A stretch of 64,000 nt of DNA from Platanthera guangdongensis (GCA_039583875.1 CM077150.1:176151499-176215498); one strand, 5' to 3'. Numbered from the stretch's first letter, positions 33,709 to 45,260 are shown. The notes: generated from the sequence alone by a model not told the origin. Program-made: numbers and translations.

Positions 33709-34226
33709 GGCAAAATAGCCTGATGGAACACTTCGCAATGCTCCAAGCTTCACGGATCCGGACTCGGCTCGCGATTCGGAGCTCCGAAACCCTTCCTACA
33801 GCCCAAAAGTTCTTCTTCTTCCTCCTTGCTCTAGTTTCTCTCAAGAACTAAGAAAGAGAGGACTTGAAAAAGAATGAGGATCTGTAACCCTAAGTTCGGA
33901 CTTAACTGTCCAGGAGATGGCCTGAACCGTTAGATCCCAAAACCAGAAAAAGACTGGCTGCGATTCGCCTGGAAAATAAAAGACCTGGGCCGAACACGGC
34001 CTGGCACACGCCCGTGTCCAGGGCCGTGTGCCTCATTCGCCGTCTCAAATCGACGCGCCTGGAATCAGACACGGGCATTCGACACGCCCGTGTTCAATCC
34101 GACACGCCCGTGTCCCAAGTGACACGGCCGTGTGGCCTGCCGTGTGTCTCCAACGACACGGCCCCAACACCAACCCGAGAGGTGACACGGCCTGGGACAC
34201 GCCCGTATCCCAAGCCGTGTGCCCCA

Positions 34227-34740
34227 GTCTCGACACACTGTCGAGCAAAAGTGTCGACACTTGGGCCGAGTGTCGACACGACCTCGACACGCCCTGCGAC
34301 ACGCCCGTGTCGCAGGCCGTGTGCCCCACTCTCGACACTCTATCGAGCACAAAGTGTCGACACTTGGGCCGAGTGTCGACACGGCCTCGACACGCCCTGC
34401 GACACGCCCGTGTCGCAGGCCGTGTGCCCCACTCTCGACACTCTGTCGAGCACAAAGTGTCGACACTTGGGCCGAGTGTCGACACGGCCTCGACACGCCC
34501 TGCGACACGCCCGTGTCGCAGGCCGTGTGCCCCACTCTCGACACTCTGTCGAGCACAAAGTGTCGACACTTGGGCCGAGTGTCGACACGGCCTCGACACG
34601 CCCTGCGACACGCCCGTGTCGCAGGCCGTGTGCCCCCACTCTCGACACTCTGTCGAGCACAAAGTGTCGACACTTGGGCCGAGTGTCGACACGGCCTCGA
34701 CACGCCCTGCGACACGCCCGTGTCGCAGGCCGTGTGCCTC
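34227..34740 (-). repeat. Five tandem 103-nt palindromic units (Ty3-2 5' LTR)
   Basis: Same organisation and copy number as 26679-27190. Confidence 0.9.
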
Positions 34741-35085
34741 CCGCCAGAACCCAAATTTTTTTTTTTTTTTTTCCAGAACAGCAGACTGAACCTCTTGCAA
34801 AAACTGGGTGTTACAGCGATAGTGATAAAGCATTGAGTTGACACTCGACGCACAAGATGAATCGTCGAATAATATTGCCGATATGCAACAGTGGATGTCG
34901 CCGGGCGATAGTGCCACGTAGCGTGAGACATGTGTCAGATTAGCTATTAAACAGTCAAAGAGGTTAAGTCGATATCGTCGGGTGGAGACAGTCGATAGCA
35001 CCAAAGTTGACCAGTCAACCCAAATCTTGGCCTTTGCTTTGTTTTGATGGATTAATCCTATGGTTGAGGTTAAACCGAGATTTGA

Positions 35086-35094
35086 TATATAAAG
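35086..35094 (+). promoter_or_regulatory. TATA box of the Ty3-3 solo LTR
   Basis: TATATAAAG, followed about 30 nt on by a CT-rich stretch (TTCCTCTCTCTCTTC near 35125) suited to transcript start, and then by the exon-donor block. Confidence 0.6.
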
Positions 35095-35308
35095 GTGTGC
35101 GGATTGAGAAGTTATTCTTCTATCTTCCTCTCTCTCTTCATTCCATCTTATTCCTTGGAGAAAAGAAAAGCCAAGGAAGAAGAAGGGCTGGAGTTGAAGC
35201 TTGCATAGCTTGCTGAAGGAGATCTTATGGTCGGAAGCAGGATCTGAGGCAAGATCCGCGAAGAGGAAATTGAGGCGTTCATTTCTGTCCGTATTGGACA
35301 GCTTCGCT

Positions 35309-35338
35309 GTGGCTCCAAAGAGAACTACAAGGGTAACA
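35309..35338 (+). pseudogene. gag: Relic of gag exon 1 and donor in the Ty3-3 solo LTR
   Basis: GTG GCT CCA AAG AGA ACT ACA AGG then GTAACA. The start codon is GTG (ATG changed by A-to-G), the rest keeps the basic eight-codon exon and a donor. No internal region remains to splice to. Confidence 0.5.
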
Positions 35339-36801
35339 ATCTTCCTTCTTGGATAGGTGAAGTCCGTTCTTTTGGCATATGCATGGAATCGCCCACAAAA
35401 AGGTGGAGAATCGAGGGATTTCCTTCGGGTAGATGCATGAAATCCCCAGTGAGTCTTGCATATAGATCCAGAAATGTGTAGTACGGAATATTCATGCTGT
35501 GTGAAGCCCATCTGGACAGGTTGGTCTGGATTGGTGATGTTTTATTTTGCGATCCGGAGAAGAATCCAAGTATAAATGAGTACTGTACGTGGTCTGTGGG
35601 TTGTGCCTGTGAAACGGAGTAACAGGAAGTGCTGGAGTTGAATTCCAGGAAAATACCCTTGGGAAATCACGGTTTTGGAGAACTGTTGATATCACAGGGT
35701 AATAGTGAGTGTCGTCGATGGCGATAGCTCTTGGTAGCTATTTGTGCTGTGAAAGTCCAGTGTTTCTGGCACTGAAGGTTACTGCTGGTTTTGGTTGGGT
35801 CTGGTACAGAATGCGAGTTCTGTTGTTAACGCCTGACGATGGTGAGTAACGCCGGCGATAGATGCCAGATACCCTCTTGATTGTAAAGCCTATCTCTGGG
35901 AGACTGTGTGGTATGTGTGAGCTACGAGCAAAGGCTGAACCGTATCTGTGTTATTGTTATCTAACTCGAGTGCCTAGGTTATTGGCGTTCGTTAGTTTTG
36001 TATAATGAGAGTCTCAGACCGTACTCCATCAAGACTAAAGTCTCAGGCCGGGGGTCGTAAAGACTATAATGCTCAAGTAGGTGGGGCTTGAATCTCAGCA
36101 CACCAAAAGAGAATGCTCAAGTGTGAACCGTCCTGGAGAACGGTGGTGGGGCTTGAATCTCAGCACACCAAAAATGTGCCCTGAGTGCACGAAATGTTTG
36201 TCCACATGGCATTTGTTTGTTATATATTGAACTGTGCATGAGTTCACATTCCTGTGATATATCTGCTTGTGTTAATGCTATGCATGTAGGGAAGGAATAC
36301 CACTTCCCCGGGAAAGGGGTAGAGTCTTTATAAATTGGTCAGCTGAATGCTGACCGTTGCCTTATTTGCCACCATTGCAGTGAACTGTCCTTGTGTAGGT
36401 GCTGGAGAGCCGAGCGGGAAATAGTGGGCTGAAGCCCTTGCTGCTGCTATGCTGGACCTCGAAGGCCGAATGAAGAATTTTACGGTTTTCATGTGTGGCC
36501 GGCCTGCGTGCTGATGTTTGTAATCCACACTGGTAAAATATTACTGTAGGGACTTAAGGCCATAATGTTTGTGCATTTGTGCTTGACATTCTTGTGTTAT
36601 ATATAAATGGTTGTTTATATATTGTGGACATTCAAATGAGTTTGAGTTCAAGTAACCCTAAAGCTTCCTCTAGAATGCTTTGAGTTAGGATGCGAGTAGC
36701 CTATATTATTATCCTGTAACCCCGCCGCCTGTTTATGGATTATGGTGTGGGGCCCGGTCGGACCCTCTATTATATTTCATGTGATGGACGGAGGTGTTAC
36801 A

Positions 36802-37722
36802 GTTCAGCACTTTGAGCATCATCTTGATCATCACATTGATCTGTACCATACAGTCCTTCTTGAATAGGAGGAATATTGTCTGCATACTATTCAAGCCCCA
36901 ATGAACTTCTTGCTTTGACAACCCAAGCATCATTCTTCCCCTTGATCATTGCCAGTTATCACTCCCATAGTGATTATACCACTTGACTAGAGATTATATC
37001 TCTTGATTTGAACCACTGACACAGCTCTCCTATGCCACTTGATACCACTCGGGCCTTGAATGGTCTTTCCTTGAACAGATCCTGTCCACACTGCCCACTT
37101 ACATGGACATCCTTTACTACAGGTTCAGATGATACTGAAACTTGAGCACACTTATTTTCTAGTTTCAACAGATGTACCGGACACGGAGGATCAACTACCT
37201 CTTCAACACCACTCTTAGAAGAGCAACCTTTGCTTTTCTTAGTAAGGAGTGCAGTCTGCTTTTTCTTCACTGATTTGCTAGTGTGGAAGCAAAACTTTGT
37301 CCAACCAGATATTCCTATTAGCTTGATCCAGCTAGCCTTTGCCCAAGACTTGTGAAACACTTTGTTTGTTGAGGAGACAGCTATACTTTGTCCCATCAAT
37401 CAACCATATTGACCTTTAATGGATGGATTCAGCTGGTCTTCATCCATGAGTGTGCACTTATCCTTATTCAGGATTTCACTCAACATTCTCTGCCTCTTGG
37501 GCGGTAAGTGGAGTATCCTAGATGGTCTATATCCACCACAAACTTCCTAGCTGTTGATCTTAGGTCTTTCCCTCACTGGAGTATGATCCATAAGATGACT
37601 TTCTTGTTCCAGTCCAAGTTATGGAACATCCTCTGTCCAAGTACCACATGGGGGGAAATAGGCACTTGGACTAACCTACAAAACAAAGTTCATCCTACCT
37701 TAGGACCCCAATAGGTATTGGG
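36802..37722 (-). pseudogene. Copia-E internal segment, not recognised
   Basis: Between the gag end (58867) and the RNase H tail (24256) once guests are removed. The minus strand starts with a GPNTYWGPK-like text reminiscent of the copia gag-protease linker. An open stretch of 141 codons follows (37399-36974), rich in Ser/Lys/Val, then YADNIPPIQEGLYG and, across the Ty3-3 insertion, EARGKYIAKGKEK ending at 24257. I do not recognise the domain. The usual protease, integrase and RT are absent. Confidence 0.4.
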
Positions 37723-37727
37723 TCCTA

Positions 37728-39261
37728 TGTTGGAAACCTACTTATGATTTGGGCTAGGATCACTATTAGAATTAATTAGATGACCCAACATGTATAGTCT
37801 AGGGTCATAGGATGTTTCTAGGGTCAAGGTTAGTCACATTATGTTAAATTGGTGCAACCTACCTTCTGAAGACTTCAAAGACAGAAGACTTTAGAGATAA
37901 AGCAGTTAAAAGTTTGCAGAAAAAGTCATTTGACGAAAGCTGAACTAAGTTAGACGATCGTTGGTCCCAGATTGACGAACTCAGAGTTCCTTTTCTGAGT
38001 TGAGCTCGAAGAAAGTCAAGTTGAGTTCGACGAACTGCTTTCTATACTTTGAAGTTCAGCTCGACGAAGAACTTACTCAGTTCGATGAACTTGGAGCTCA
38101 GATTGAAGAAGTAAATTATTCAGTTCAACGATCTTGGAGCTCAGCTGGACGAAAGAAATTTATCAGCTCGACAAACTTGGAGCTCAGCTTGATGAAAATT
38201 TACTGAGGTCGACTAACATCTTCCACGTTCTGTTCGAATAATTCTGTGTAGTTTTTTAGTTCAACTAATGGCAGATAGATTTCAAATTATTTCGATTAAG
38301 TAATACTCTGATAATTAATGCATAATATTCCCAATGAATATATTCGTTACCAGACAACATTAATTATGGATTTCATAGAGTTATTACCACACCATATTTA
38401 CTAAGATAGTTAGGGAAATACATTTAAGACAAATTGAGCCGTTCCAATTCCCAAAGATTATGCAGAACAATTTCAAGGAAAAATTTTAAAATATTCAAAG
38501 GTTTTGAAATCTGCCAGGATACATATACTCCTTCTAAAAAAATTATAGAGCACATACAAGAAAAAAAATATACAGAAAGTTAAGGAATATAGAACATAGT
38601 TTTTCATCATCTGCTTCAAGCTTTCAAGAGACAACAAATCAAATATCAGTCTGAAAGCTTCACTGAATAGCATCATCAACTTTGAAGGCCTGCACCCTGA
38701 AGTAAAGCTTCTGTCTCCTAATCATTTACACAACTCAGGGGGAGCTTTGACATCATCAACAATCCACTGGTCTTCTCAGAGATTTGAGATAAAGAATACA
38801 AAATTATTTTCATTTTTCTTTCACTGTGTACAGGGTTTTAACTCCCTTCAAAAGTTAACCTTTTGGTTCACAAGTCACCTGATCAAAAGACTTGGGATTG
38901 GTTTTTTGGGCACCTGATCAAAAGCACAAAGGGTTGTTAGATCTCCCTTAGAAAAATAGATCTTCTGGTGACAGGGCACCTGATCAAAAACTTGTGGTGG
39001 CAGGGCACCTGAGCAAAAACCTGAAGTGGATTCATACCAGGGTGGTAGAAGAGTGATATACCCAGGTTTATTGGGGAACCACTATAAATTCCTTTTGTCG
39101 TCTAGATTGCCTTTACTTGTTTTATTTGTTTGCTATGATTTTTATTTTTCTTATATATTTATTTATCACCTACTTTAACTCCGCTGCAAAAATAAAGTAA
39201 AATTTTAAAATACACTATTCACCCCCCCTCTAGTGTAAAGGAGATCTATCCCTCACTTTCA
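37728..39261 (+). repeat. Sirevirus-A 5' LTR
   Basis: Starts TGTTGGAAACC and ends CCTCACTTTCA. The U3-like part (37930-38240) has an AGCTCGACGAA array. Downstream come constant-loop hairpins (38850-39020, loop CACCTGATCAAAA with changing stems such as AGTC/GACT), the AGTGATATACCC..GAACCACT block (39050-39090) and a C run before CTCTAGTG. Confidence 0.9.
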
Positions 39262-39263
39262 AT

Positions 39264-39274
39264 TGGTATTAGAG
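39264..39274 (+). other. Sirevirus-A primer binding site
   Basis: TGGTATTAGAG, one C-to-T change from the initiator tRNA-Met complement TGGTATCAGAG. Confidence 0.8.
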
Positions 39275-39352
39275 GGACATGTTACTTGGTTGTACAGGCT
39301 AACACCTGATTCATAAGATCTGATAGATTTTCTCTTTACTTAATAGTTTATC

Positions 39353-40921
39353 GTGGCACAAAATAAAGAGTATTCAAGCACCAGACCTCCAGTATGCAAT
39401 CTGAATAAATTTGCACTTTGGAAGGCAAGGATAAGACTTTACATGAATTCTATTGATGGGGACATCTATAATTCCATTTTGACAGGACCACCACTTCTAG
39501 TGGCAATAACAAGCACAAGTGTTGTACCACCACCTAAGTGGACTGAAGCTCAGAATAAGGCAAAGATTGTTGATGCCAAAGCAATGAACATTCTAGCCTA
39601 GACTATGTCAGATGACATATTCCAAAAAGTTGCTTAATGCTCTTCAGCAAAGTAAATCTAGGATTCTCTCAATGCTATGGTAGTAGGATCTACAGATAAA
39701 AGAAAAGACAAGAGATCACATCCGATCTCTCAGTATGAGAACTTCAAGAAGGAAGAAGCAGAATCAGTTGCTGATATGTACAATAGACTCAGCCTCATAA
39801 TCAATGAGCTGAAATTATTGGATAAGAATATCACATCGACAGAGATAAATGACAAGATCCTTATGTACTTCCCTAGCACATGAGATTCAAGGATCTGACC
39901 AATCAAAGAAGCCAGAAGCCTCAATGAAATCTTTATAGAGACCTTGTTGGGCACGCTCAAATATTATGAACAGCTCATCAAGACCAGAGAAGCTGAATAC
40001 AAAACCTCTTCTTCAGTAAGGAAAGAGCAAAGCATTGCTTTCAAAGCAAGTGAAGAAGCAGAAGCCATTCCAGACAATGAAGATCCATTGAGTCTCTTGG
40101 CTAAGAGATTTTACAAGATGGCAAGGAAGGAATTCAGGAGAAGATTAGCCAGAAATGATGATAAGCAAAGGTATGACAAGACTCCTACTAAAGAGATTGT
40201 CTGTTATGGGTGCAGGAAACCTAGACATATACTTCCAGAATGTCCAAAGAACCAGAAGAAAGAGAAGAAGAAGCAGAAGCACTCTAAGAAGTACACTCAC
40301 AAGCCCTCCTCCAGCAAACACAAGAAGAAGGAGAGGGGCTTTGTTGCTGAAACATGGAGTGAATCTGAGATTAAATCTTCATCCAGCTCTAGTGAGGATG
40401 AAGAAGAAGCTAAGGCCAGAGAGGTCTTCTTGATGGCAATCAATGCATCGTGCAGCCACTCTGATGCTGATATTTTTGAAGCTGAATCTGAATCAGAAGG
40501 AGATCAGGTAATTTCTTATTTTGATTTTACTTCAGAACAATTCAAAACTGAATTTAAACTATTATGCACTGATTTAATCAAATCTAAGAAGGAAATCAAA
40601 CTTCTCAGAGAAAAATTAATTGAATATGATAAATTATTTTCTGAAAATATTAAACTTAAAGATGATTTAGATAATGCTTCAGAAAAAATAATATCCCTAA
40701 AAACTAAATTATCTGAGGCTAAGGAGTTTGAAGAATCCCTTAATGGGAGAAGTATCAAATTGATGAATATCAAAAGTACAGTAAATGCCAGACTAAATGA
40801 CAAACTGGGCTTGGGAGCTTCATCTAGTCAGCCTCCTTTGTTACAGAAAAACATATTATCTACTACTAAAAAGTTTGTTTCTAAAAAAGGAAACAAAAAA
40901 TTAGAAGATATAAATAAATAA
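39353..40921 (+). pseudogene. gag: Sirevirus-A gag
   Basis: One frame throughout, interrupted by stops (39601, several to 39676, 39883 and 39898 region), so decay is by point change. Parts seen: FALWKARIRLYM, FKKEEAESVADMYNRL, LDKNITSTEINDKIL, a knuckle CYGCRKPRHILPEC (40202-40243; His kept, Gly changed), a Lys-rich tract, acidic Ser clusters, then a coiled coil (IKSKKEIKLLREKLIEYDKL, KTKLSEAKEFEE). It begins 90 nt after the PBS; the first in-frame codon is written GTG, so the true ATG is unclear. Confidence 0.8.
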
Positions 40922-40984
40922 ACTGATGTTTCTCACAAGACTAAACAAAATAAAAAGAAAAATTTTCATAAAACTTCTGTTCAA

Positions 40985-41225
40985 TATAATTCGTCGAACT
41001 GAGCCCGATGAAATAACTATTATTCATCGAACTCAGATCGACGAACTATGAACCCAGAATTTCAGAACAACTATTCTACTAACTGCGCTCGATAATCTCA
41101 ATATGGTTCGTTGAACCACAATCGATGAACGTGGGGTGTAGAGACTGAGTATTTTCATTCTATGAATGGAGTTCGTCGAACTCATCCCTATTCGTCGAAC
41201 GCAGATCGACGAACTTATTTTAAAT
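40985..41225 (+). repeat. TCGTCGAAC / GATCGACGAAC repeats between gag and protease
   Basis: Seven or so imperfect copies of TTCGTCGAAC and GATCGACGAAC, which pair with each other. They are read in the gag frame as SSN(S/A)DRRT repeats, so the array may be coding linker as well as structure. The same motifs recur at 54010-54330 and in the LTRs. Confidence 0.7.
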
Positions 41226-41459
41226 CGTCTAACCCAGAATTTTTTAACATAAACTTTAATTCTTTTAAAACTTTTAATCAAGCTAAAACTTTTATTAATC
41301 CTTTTACCCAGTGGATCATTCCTCCTAGGAGATTTCATCCACTAGGTTATAAGGATCAGCTTGAATTCTCCTATATTTCTAGTTATTAGTTTGAAAGAAA
41401 TCAAGGACCCATGATTACCTGGGTAAAGAACACCTAACCTATTTTTATGTAGGTGAAGA

Positions 41460-44286
41460 ACTAGCCTACCATAGATGAACAATGATATCTGGATAGTGGG
41501 TGCTCTAAACATATGACTGGAAGTAAAGTAAATCTAAGAAACTTCAAGCCAAAGCTTGGACCAAAAGTAATATTTGGAGATTCTAACTGTGGACAAACAG
41601 AAGGCTATGGAAATGTAAAAGTTGGAATGGTTACCTTCAGGAAGGTAGCATATGTCTCAAGCATAAACTAATATCCATAAGTCAATTATATGATGAAGGT
41701 TATCAGGTATCATTCAATCAATCTTCTTGCATTATTACTTCTAGTGACAACAAACTTGTTTTAACTGGAATTAGACAAGACAACATATATGTAGTAAATT
41801 TAAAATCTACTAATTCAGAAATTTGTCTATTTAACCAAATTAATTCAACCAATGAGTTATGGCATAAGAGACTAGGTCATGTAAATCTTAGGAACATTGC
41901 TAAATTATCTAGGGACAACCTTGTTAGAGGACTGCCTTCTGGTTCTTATAAGAAGGAAGGACTCTGCAAGGCTTGTCAATTAAGCAAGCAAACTGAAAAT
42001 AGCTTTAAATCTATATCTAAAAGTGATTCACCCAAGATTTTGTACGTGTTATATATGGACCTTTTTTGACCTATTGCAGTACAAAGTCTGGGAGGGAAAT
42101 CCTACACTTTAGTTGTTGTAGATGACTTCTCAAGATTCACTTGAGTTTTCTTTCTGAGAAACAAGTCAGATAACTTCAAAGTTCTTACAGACTTTCTTAA
42201 GAGCATCAAGATTGAGTACTTTACTCAGGTTACATTGATCAGAAGTAATCATGACACTGAGTTTGAATCTCTTCTGATACAAGAATTCTGTGAGAAGGAA
42301 GGTATCAGACATTATTTTTCTGCTCCTAGAACTGCTCAACAAAATGGGGTAGCTGAAAGAAAAAATTAGAAAGCTAATTGAATTTGCAGGAACATTGCTT
42401 ACAAATGCTCACTTGCCCCTATCATTTTGGGCGAGGGAGTAAACACAGCAAATTATGTTCTGAATAGAAGTCTAACTCATAAGCTAAAGGGCAAGACCCC
42501 CTATGAATTACTTAAAGGGTAGAAACCTAAAGTAGATTATTTTAAAGTCTTTGGATGCAAGTGTTATATTCATAATAATAACAAGAAACACTTAAGAAAA
42601 TTTGAATCCAAAGCTGCAGAGGGATTTTTACTTGGATATTCCCAAGTAAGCAAGGCTTATAGGGTTTTTAATAAATCAACACTAAAAATAAAAGAATCTG
42701 TGCATATATCTTTTGATGAGACTAATATGTTTTACAAGGAGAAAGAAATTTTTACCATAGACTCATTGCAGGTACCCTATTTGTGTGAGAGGTTGGATGA
42801 TTTAAACCTTAAACAAGAGGTTAATTTACATCCCTCTCCACAGATTTATGAATAAAGTGATGAAGATTATGTTGAAATTGTTGAACCAACAACCGCAAAT
42901 ATAATTCCACAAGAGGAATTAACTCCACTAGCTATTGATGTACCAAATCCACCTGCTGATCTTGTCACACTTAAAGATCACCCTATATCTTAAGTGATTG
43001 GAGACATATTAGTTGATGTGCAAACAAGACATCAACTTAACCAAGATCAGATGCATGCTTGCTTCATTTCTCAAATTGAGCCTCAATCTATTAAAGATGC
43101 AGAGCAAGATCCCCACTGGATTATTTCAATGCAAGAGGAGCTCAATCAATTTTAGAGGTATAGAGTTTGAGATTTAGTTCCAAGACCCAAAGACTACCCA
43201 GTCATTGGAACTAAATGGGTCTTCAGGAATAAGTTGGATGCACAAGGAGTAATAGTAAGAAATAAAGCTAGGCTGGTAGCCCAAGGATATTCATAGGAAG
43301 ATGACATTTATTATGATTAAACCTTTGCTCATGTTGCAAGACATGAAGCTATCAGGATCTTTCTTATTTATGCTACTTTCTAGAACTTCAAAGTATATCA
43401 GATGGATGTAAAAAAGTGTCTTTCTAAATGGTGAACTTAAAGAGGAAGTATATGTTAAACAACCTCCAGGTTTTATTTATTCAACTCATCCCTCTTATGT
43501 TTTTAAGCTTCATAAAGCCCTTTATGGTCTAAAGCAAGCTCCAAGAGCTTGGTATGAGAGCTTGGCTAGTTCTCTTTTAGAGCATAAGTTCATTAGATGC
43601 ATTATAGATAGGACTTTATTTATTAGACATCATAAATCTAAAATTTTGCTAGTACAAATATATGTAGATGATATAATCTTTGGTTCTACTGATTCAAAAT
43701 TGTGCAAAAGGTTTTCTGACCTGATGCATTCAAAGTTTGAAATGAGCAGCATGGGTGAACTATCCTACTTCCTTGATTTTTAATGAAGCAAACCACTGAT
43801 CATATCTTTATATCCTAGTCTAAATATGCTAAAGAGTTAAACGATTTGGGATGTTAGATGCCTCAACTATAAAAAAACCCATGTCCTCCAATGTTGTAGT
43901 TGATTCTGATGAACTGGGCAAACCAATTGATCAGAAAACATATATGGCTATTGTTGGGTCCTTATTGTGTCTTACAACTAGTAGACCTGATATTATGTTT
44001 GCTTCTTGTATTTATGCTAGATTTCAAGTAAGTTTTGAAGAATCTCACCATATTTTATTAAAAAGGATTTGAAGATATATAAAGGGTTGTCCTAATCTAG
44101 GACTCTTGTATACTACTGAGTTAGAATTTGAATTAACTGGATTCTCAGATGCTGATTTTGCTAGATGTAGAGTTGACAGGAAAAGCACATCAGGAACTTG
44201 TCAGTTCCTGGGTGATAGACATGTATCCTGGTTTTTCAAGAAGCAAACATCTGTGTCAACTTCAACTGCTGAAGCTGAATACATAG
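41460..44286 (+). pseudogene. pol: Sirevirus-A pol, part 1 (PR, INT, RT, start of RNase H)
   Basis: Decayed frame with many stops and shifts. Protease YLDSGCSKHMTG at 41486. The GAG-pre-integrase/HHCC region is LWHKRLGHVNLRNIAKL near 41860 with C..C. Integrase has VVVDDFSRFT near 42115 and APRTAQQNGVAERKN near 42330. RT has GTKWVFRNKLD near 43210 and the catalytic region [10 protein letters not shown] near 43660. RNase H begins FSDADFARCRVDRKSTSGTC near 44145 and is cut in TAEAEYI at 44286 by Copia-B. It continues at 53677. Confidence 0.8.
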
Positions 44287-44715
44287 TGTGCGAACAGAAA
44301 ATAACAGTCCGAAAATTTGGAGTAATGTAAACTTTATTATCAAAAAAGGTATCAATTATAATGGTATAGCCTCCCTTTTATAAAATGGAGGAGATAAGAG
44401 AGATTATAATTAAGCAATGTGGGACTAAAAATTTACAAGTAAACGCGGCTTTAAAAAATGACAACCCGGACAGGTCGTGCGGTTAGAAAAGCCGGCTAAC
44501 CGCCCGACAACCAACAAGAGGAGAGAACAAGAGTCGCAGAGAGCAAGCCGCCATAGGAGACTGCTAGACCGCACGGTCTCCAAGCCGTCTGAGACAAACC
44601 GCCAGACCGATGGGCACCAGCCAGCAATAGCCCGGCAGACAGGCCGACTAAGATAAACTGCCAGACTGCACGGACTCCGAACAGCAACAGACCGCCCGAC
44701 CTCCACACTGTAACA
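44287..44715 (-). repeat. Copia-B 3' LTR
   Basis: The minus strand starts TGTTACAGTGTGG directly after the polypurine tract GCTTGAGGGGGAG (44716-44730) and ends TGTTCGCACA. It carries one copy of the GGAG(A/G)(T/C)C.GGCGGTCTGTTGCTGTT unit that is present three times in Copia-D. Confidence 0.88.
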
Positions 44716-44722
44716 CTCCCCC

Positions 44723-44904
44723 TCAAGCTGGAGCATAGATATCAATCATGCCCAGCTTGTCGCAAATGTGGAAAAAGGAAGCTGATACCGGCTTGGTGAA
44801 GATGTCCTCCAACTCGTTGTCTGAAGTGACGAATGGAGTACAAATCTGTTTGTTCAAGATCTCCTCCCGAATAAAATGACAGTCAACTTCTATGTATTTT
44901 GTAC
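44723..44904 (-). pseudogene. pol: Copia-B RNase H C-terminus
   Basis: KYIEVDCHFIREEI, then ELEDIFTKPV, and a stop at 44723-44725. It is separated from the rest of RNase H by the solo LTR 44905-46414; the target sequence is ACA (Thr) before KYIEV. Confidence 0.8.
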
Positions 44905-45080
44905 TGAAAGTCCACCTAGTGTCAACTATCTTCACCTATGGGGGGGGGGGGAATAGGTGACGTGCAGTGTTTTTGCGGAATTTAAATTGTACCTGCACAC
45001 GAAAATAAAACAACACAGCACAAAAGAGTACACAAGCTATTTATAGTGGTTCCTCGATTTGGGTACATCCACTTTCCCCC

Positions 45081-45260
45081 TTCGACCTATCTCCCAACAT
45101 GGGACGACTCGGTCACTTCTCCAACAGGATTGAAATCCAATCCTTACACTATCGGAAGGAACCCTTCCACACGTAGGAGTCAACACTCCCACAACACGGG
45201 TTGCACCCAACCCTTACAACTAGGAACCAATGTTCCTTTACAACAAAAGTAAAACTAGAA
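45081..45260 (-). repeat. Variable-stem hairpin array (best preserved copy)
   Basis: Consecutive plus-strand hairpins: CCCA/TGGG, AGGATTG/CAATCCT, GGAAGG/CCTTCC, GGAGT/ACTCC, GGGTTG/CAACCC, GGAAC/GTTCC, with loops of 3-5 nt. The spacers are similar (CTTACACTA, CACACGTA, CACAACAC, CTTACAACTA, TTTACAAC). No two stems are the same. Confidence 0.85.

Larger units (their letters stand above)
24545..34815 (-). mobile_element. Ty3-2: young full-length Tekay-type chromovirus
   Basis: Minus-strand element with LTRs of 2727 and 2728 bp and perfect GCGAT duplications (24540-24544 and 34816-34820). My hand count of LTR substitutions is about 18, with a handful of 1-3 nt indels (about 99.3% identity), so it is clearly younger than Ty3-1. 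Pol is open from protease to chromodomain. Gag carries two frame breaks. It is inserted in the solo LTR Ty3-3. Confidence 0.95.
32088..34815 (-). repeat. Ty3-2 5' LTR
   Basis: 2728 bp, nearly identical to the 3' LTR, with five 103-nt units (34227-34740) and a T/A tract (34757-34772 region). The right TSD GCGAT follows at 34816-34820. Confidence 0.95.
24348..36801 (+). mobile_element. Ty3-3: solo LTR (plus orientation) split by Ty3-2
   Basis: TGTAACACCCC..GGTGTTACA with perfect GTTCA duplications (24343-24347 and 36802-36806). The real solo LTR is 24348-24544 plus 34821-36801, about 2.18 kb. It is related in plan to the Ty3-1 LTR: a TATA box (35086-35094), exon-donor block (35309-35338), GTGCCCTGAGTGCACG, hairpin GGTCAGC/GCTGACC (36337-36355) and a GGCCGGCCTGCGTGC block. 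It has ACTCAACGCC-type repeats near its left end rather than CACGGGCGTG arrays. Confidence 0.9.

Noticed and set aside
34014..35511. Open frame of 488 codons on the minus strand and others on the plus strand
   Set aside because: Same repeat artefact in the 5' LTR, extending across the element boundary and duplication into Ty3-3. It is not a gene.
24348..36801. Ty3-2 and Ty3-3 as one large element
   Set aside because: Two independent duplications (GCGAT and GTTCA) at different ends and opposite orientations show a young element inside an older solo LTR.
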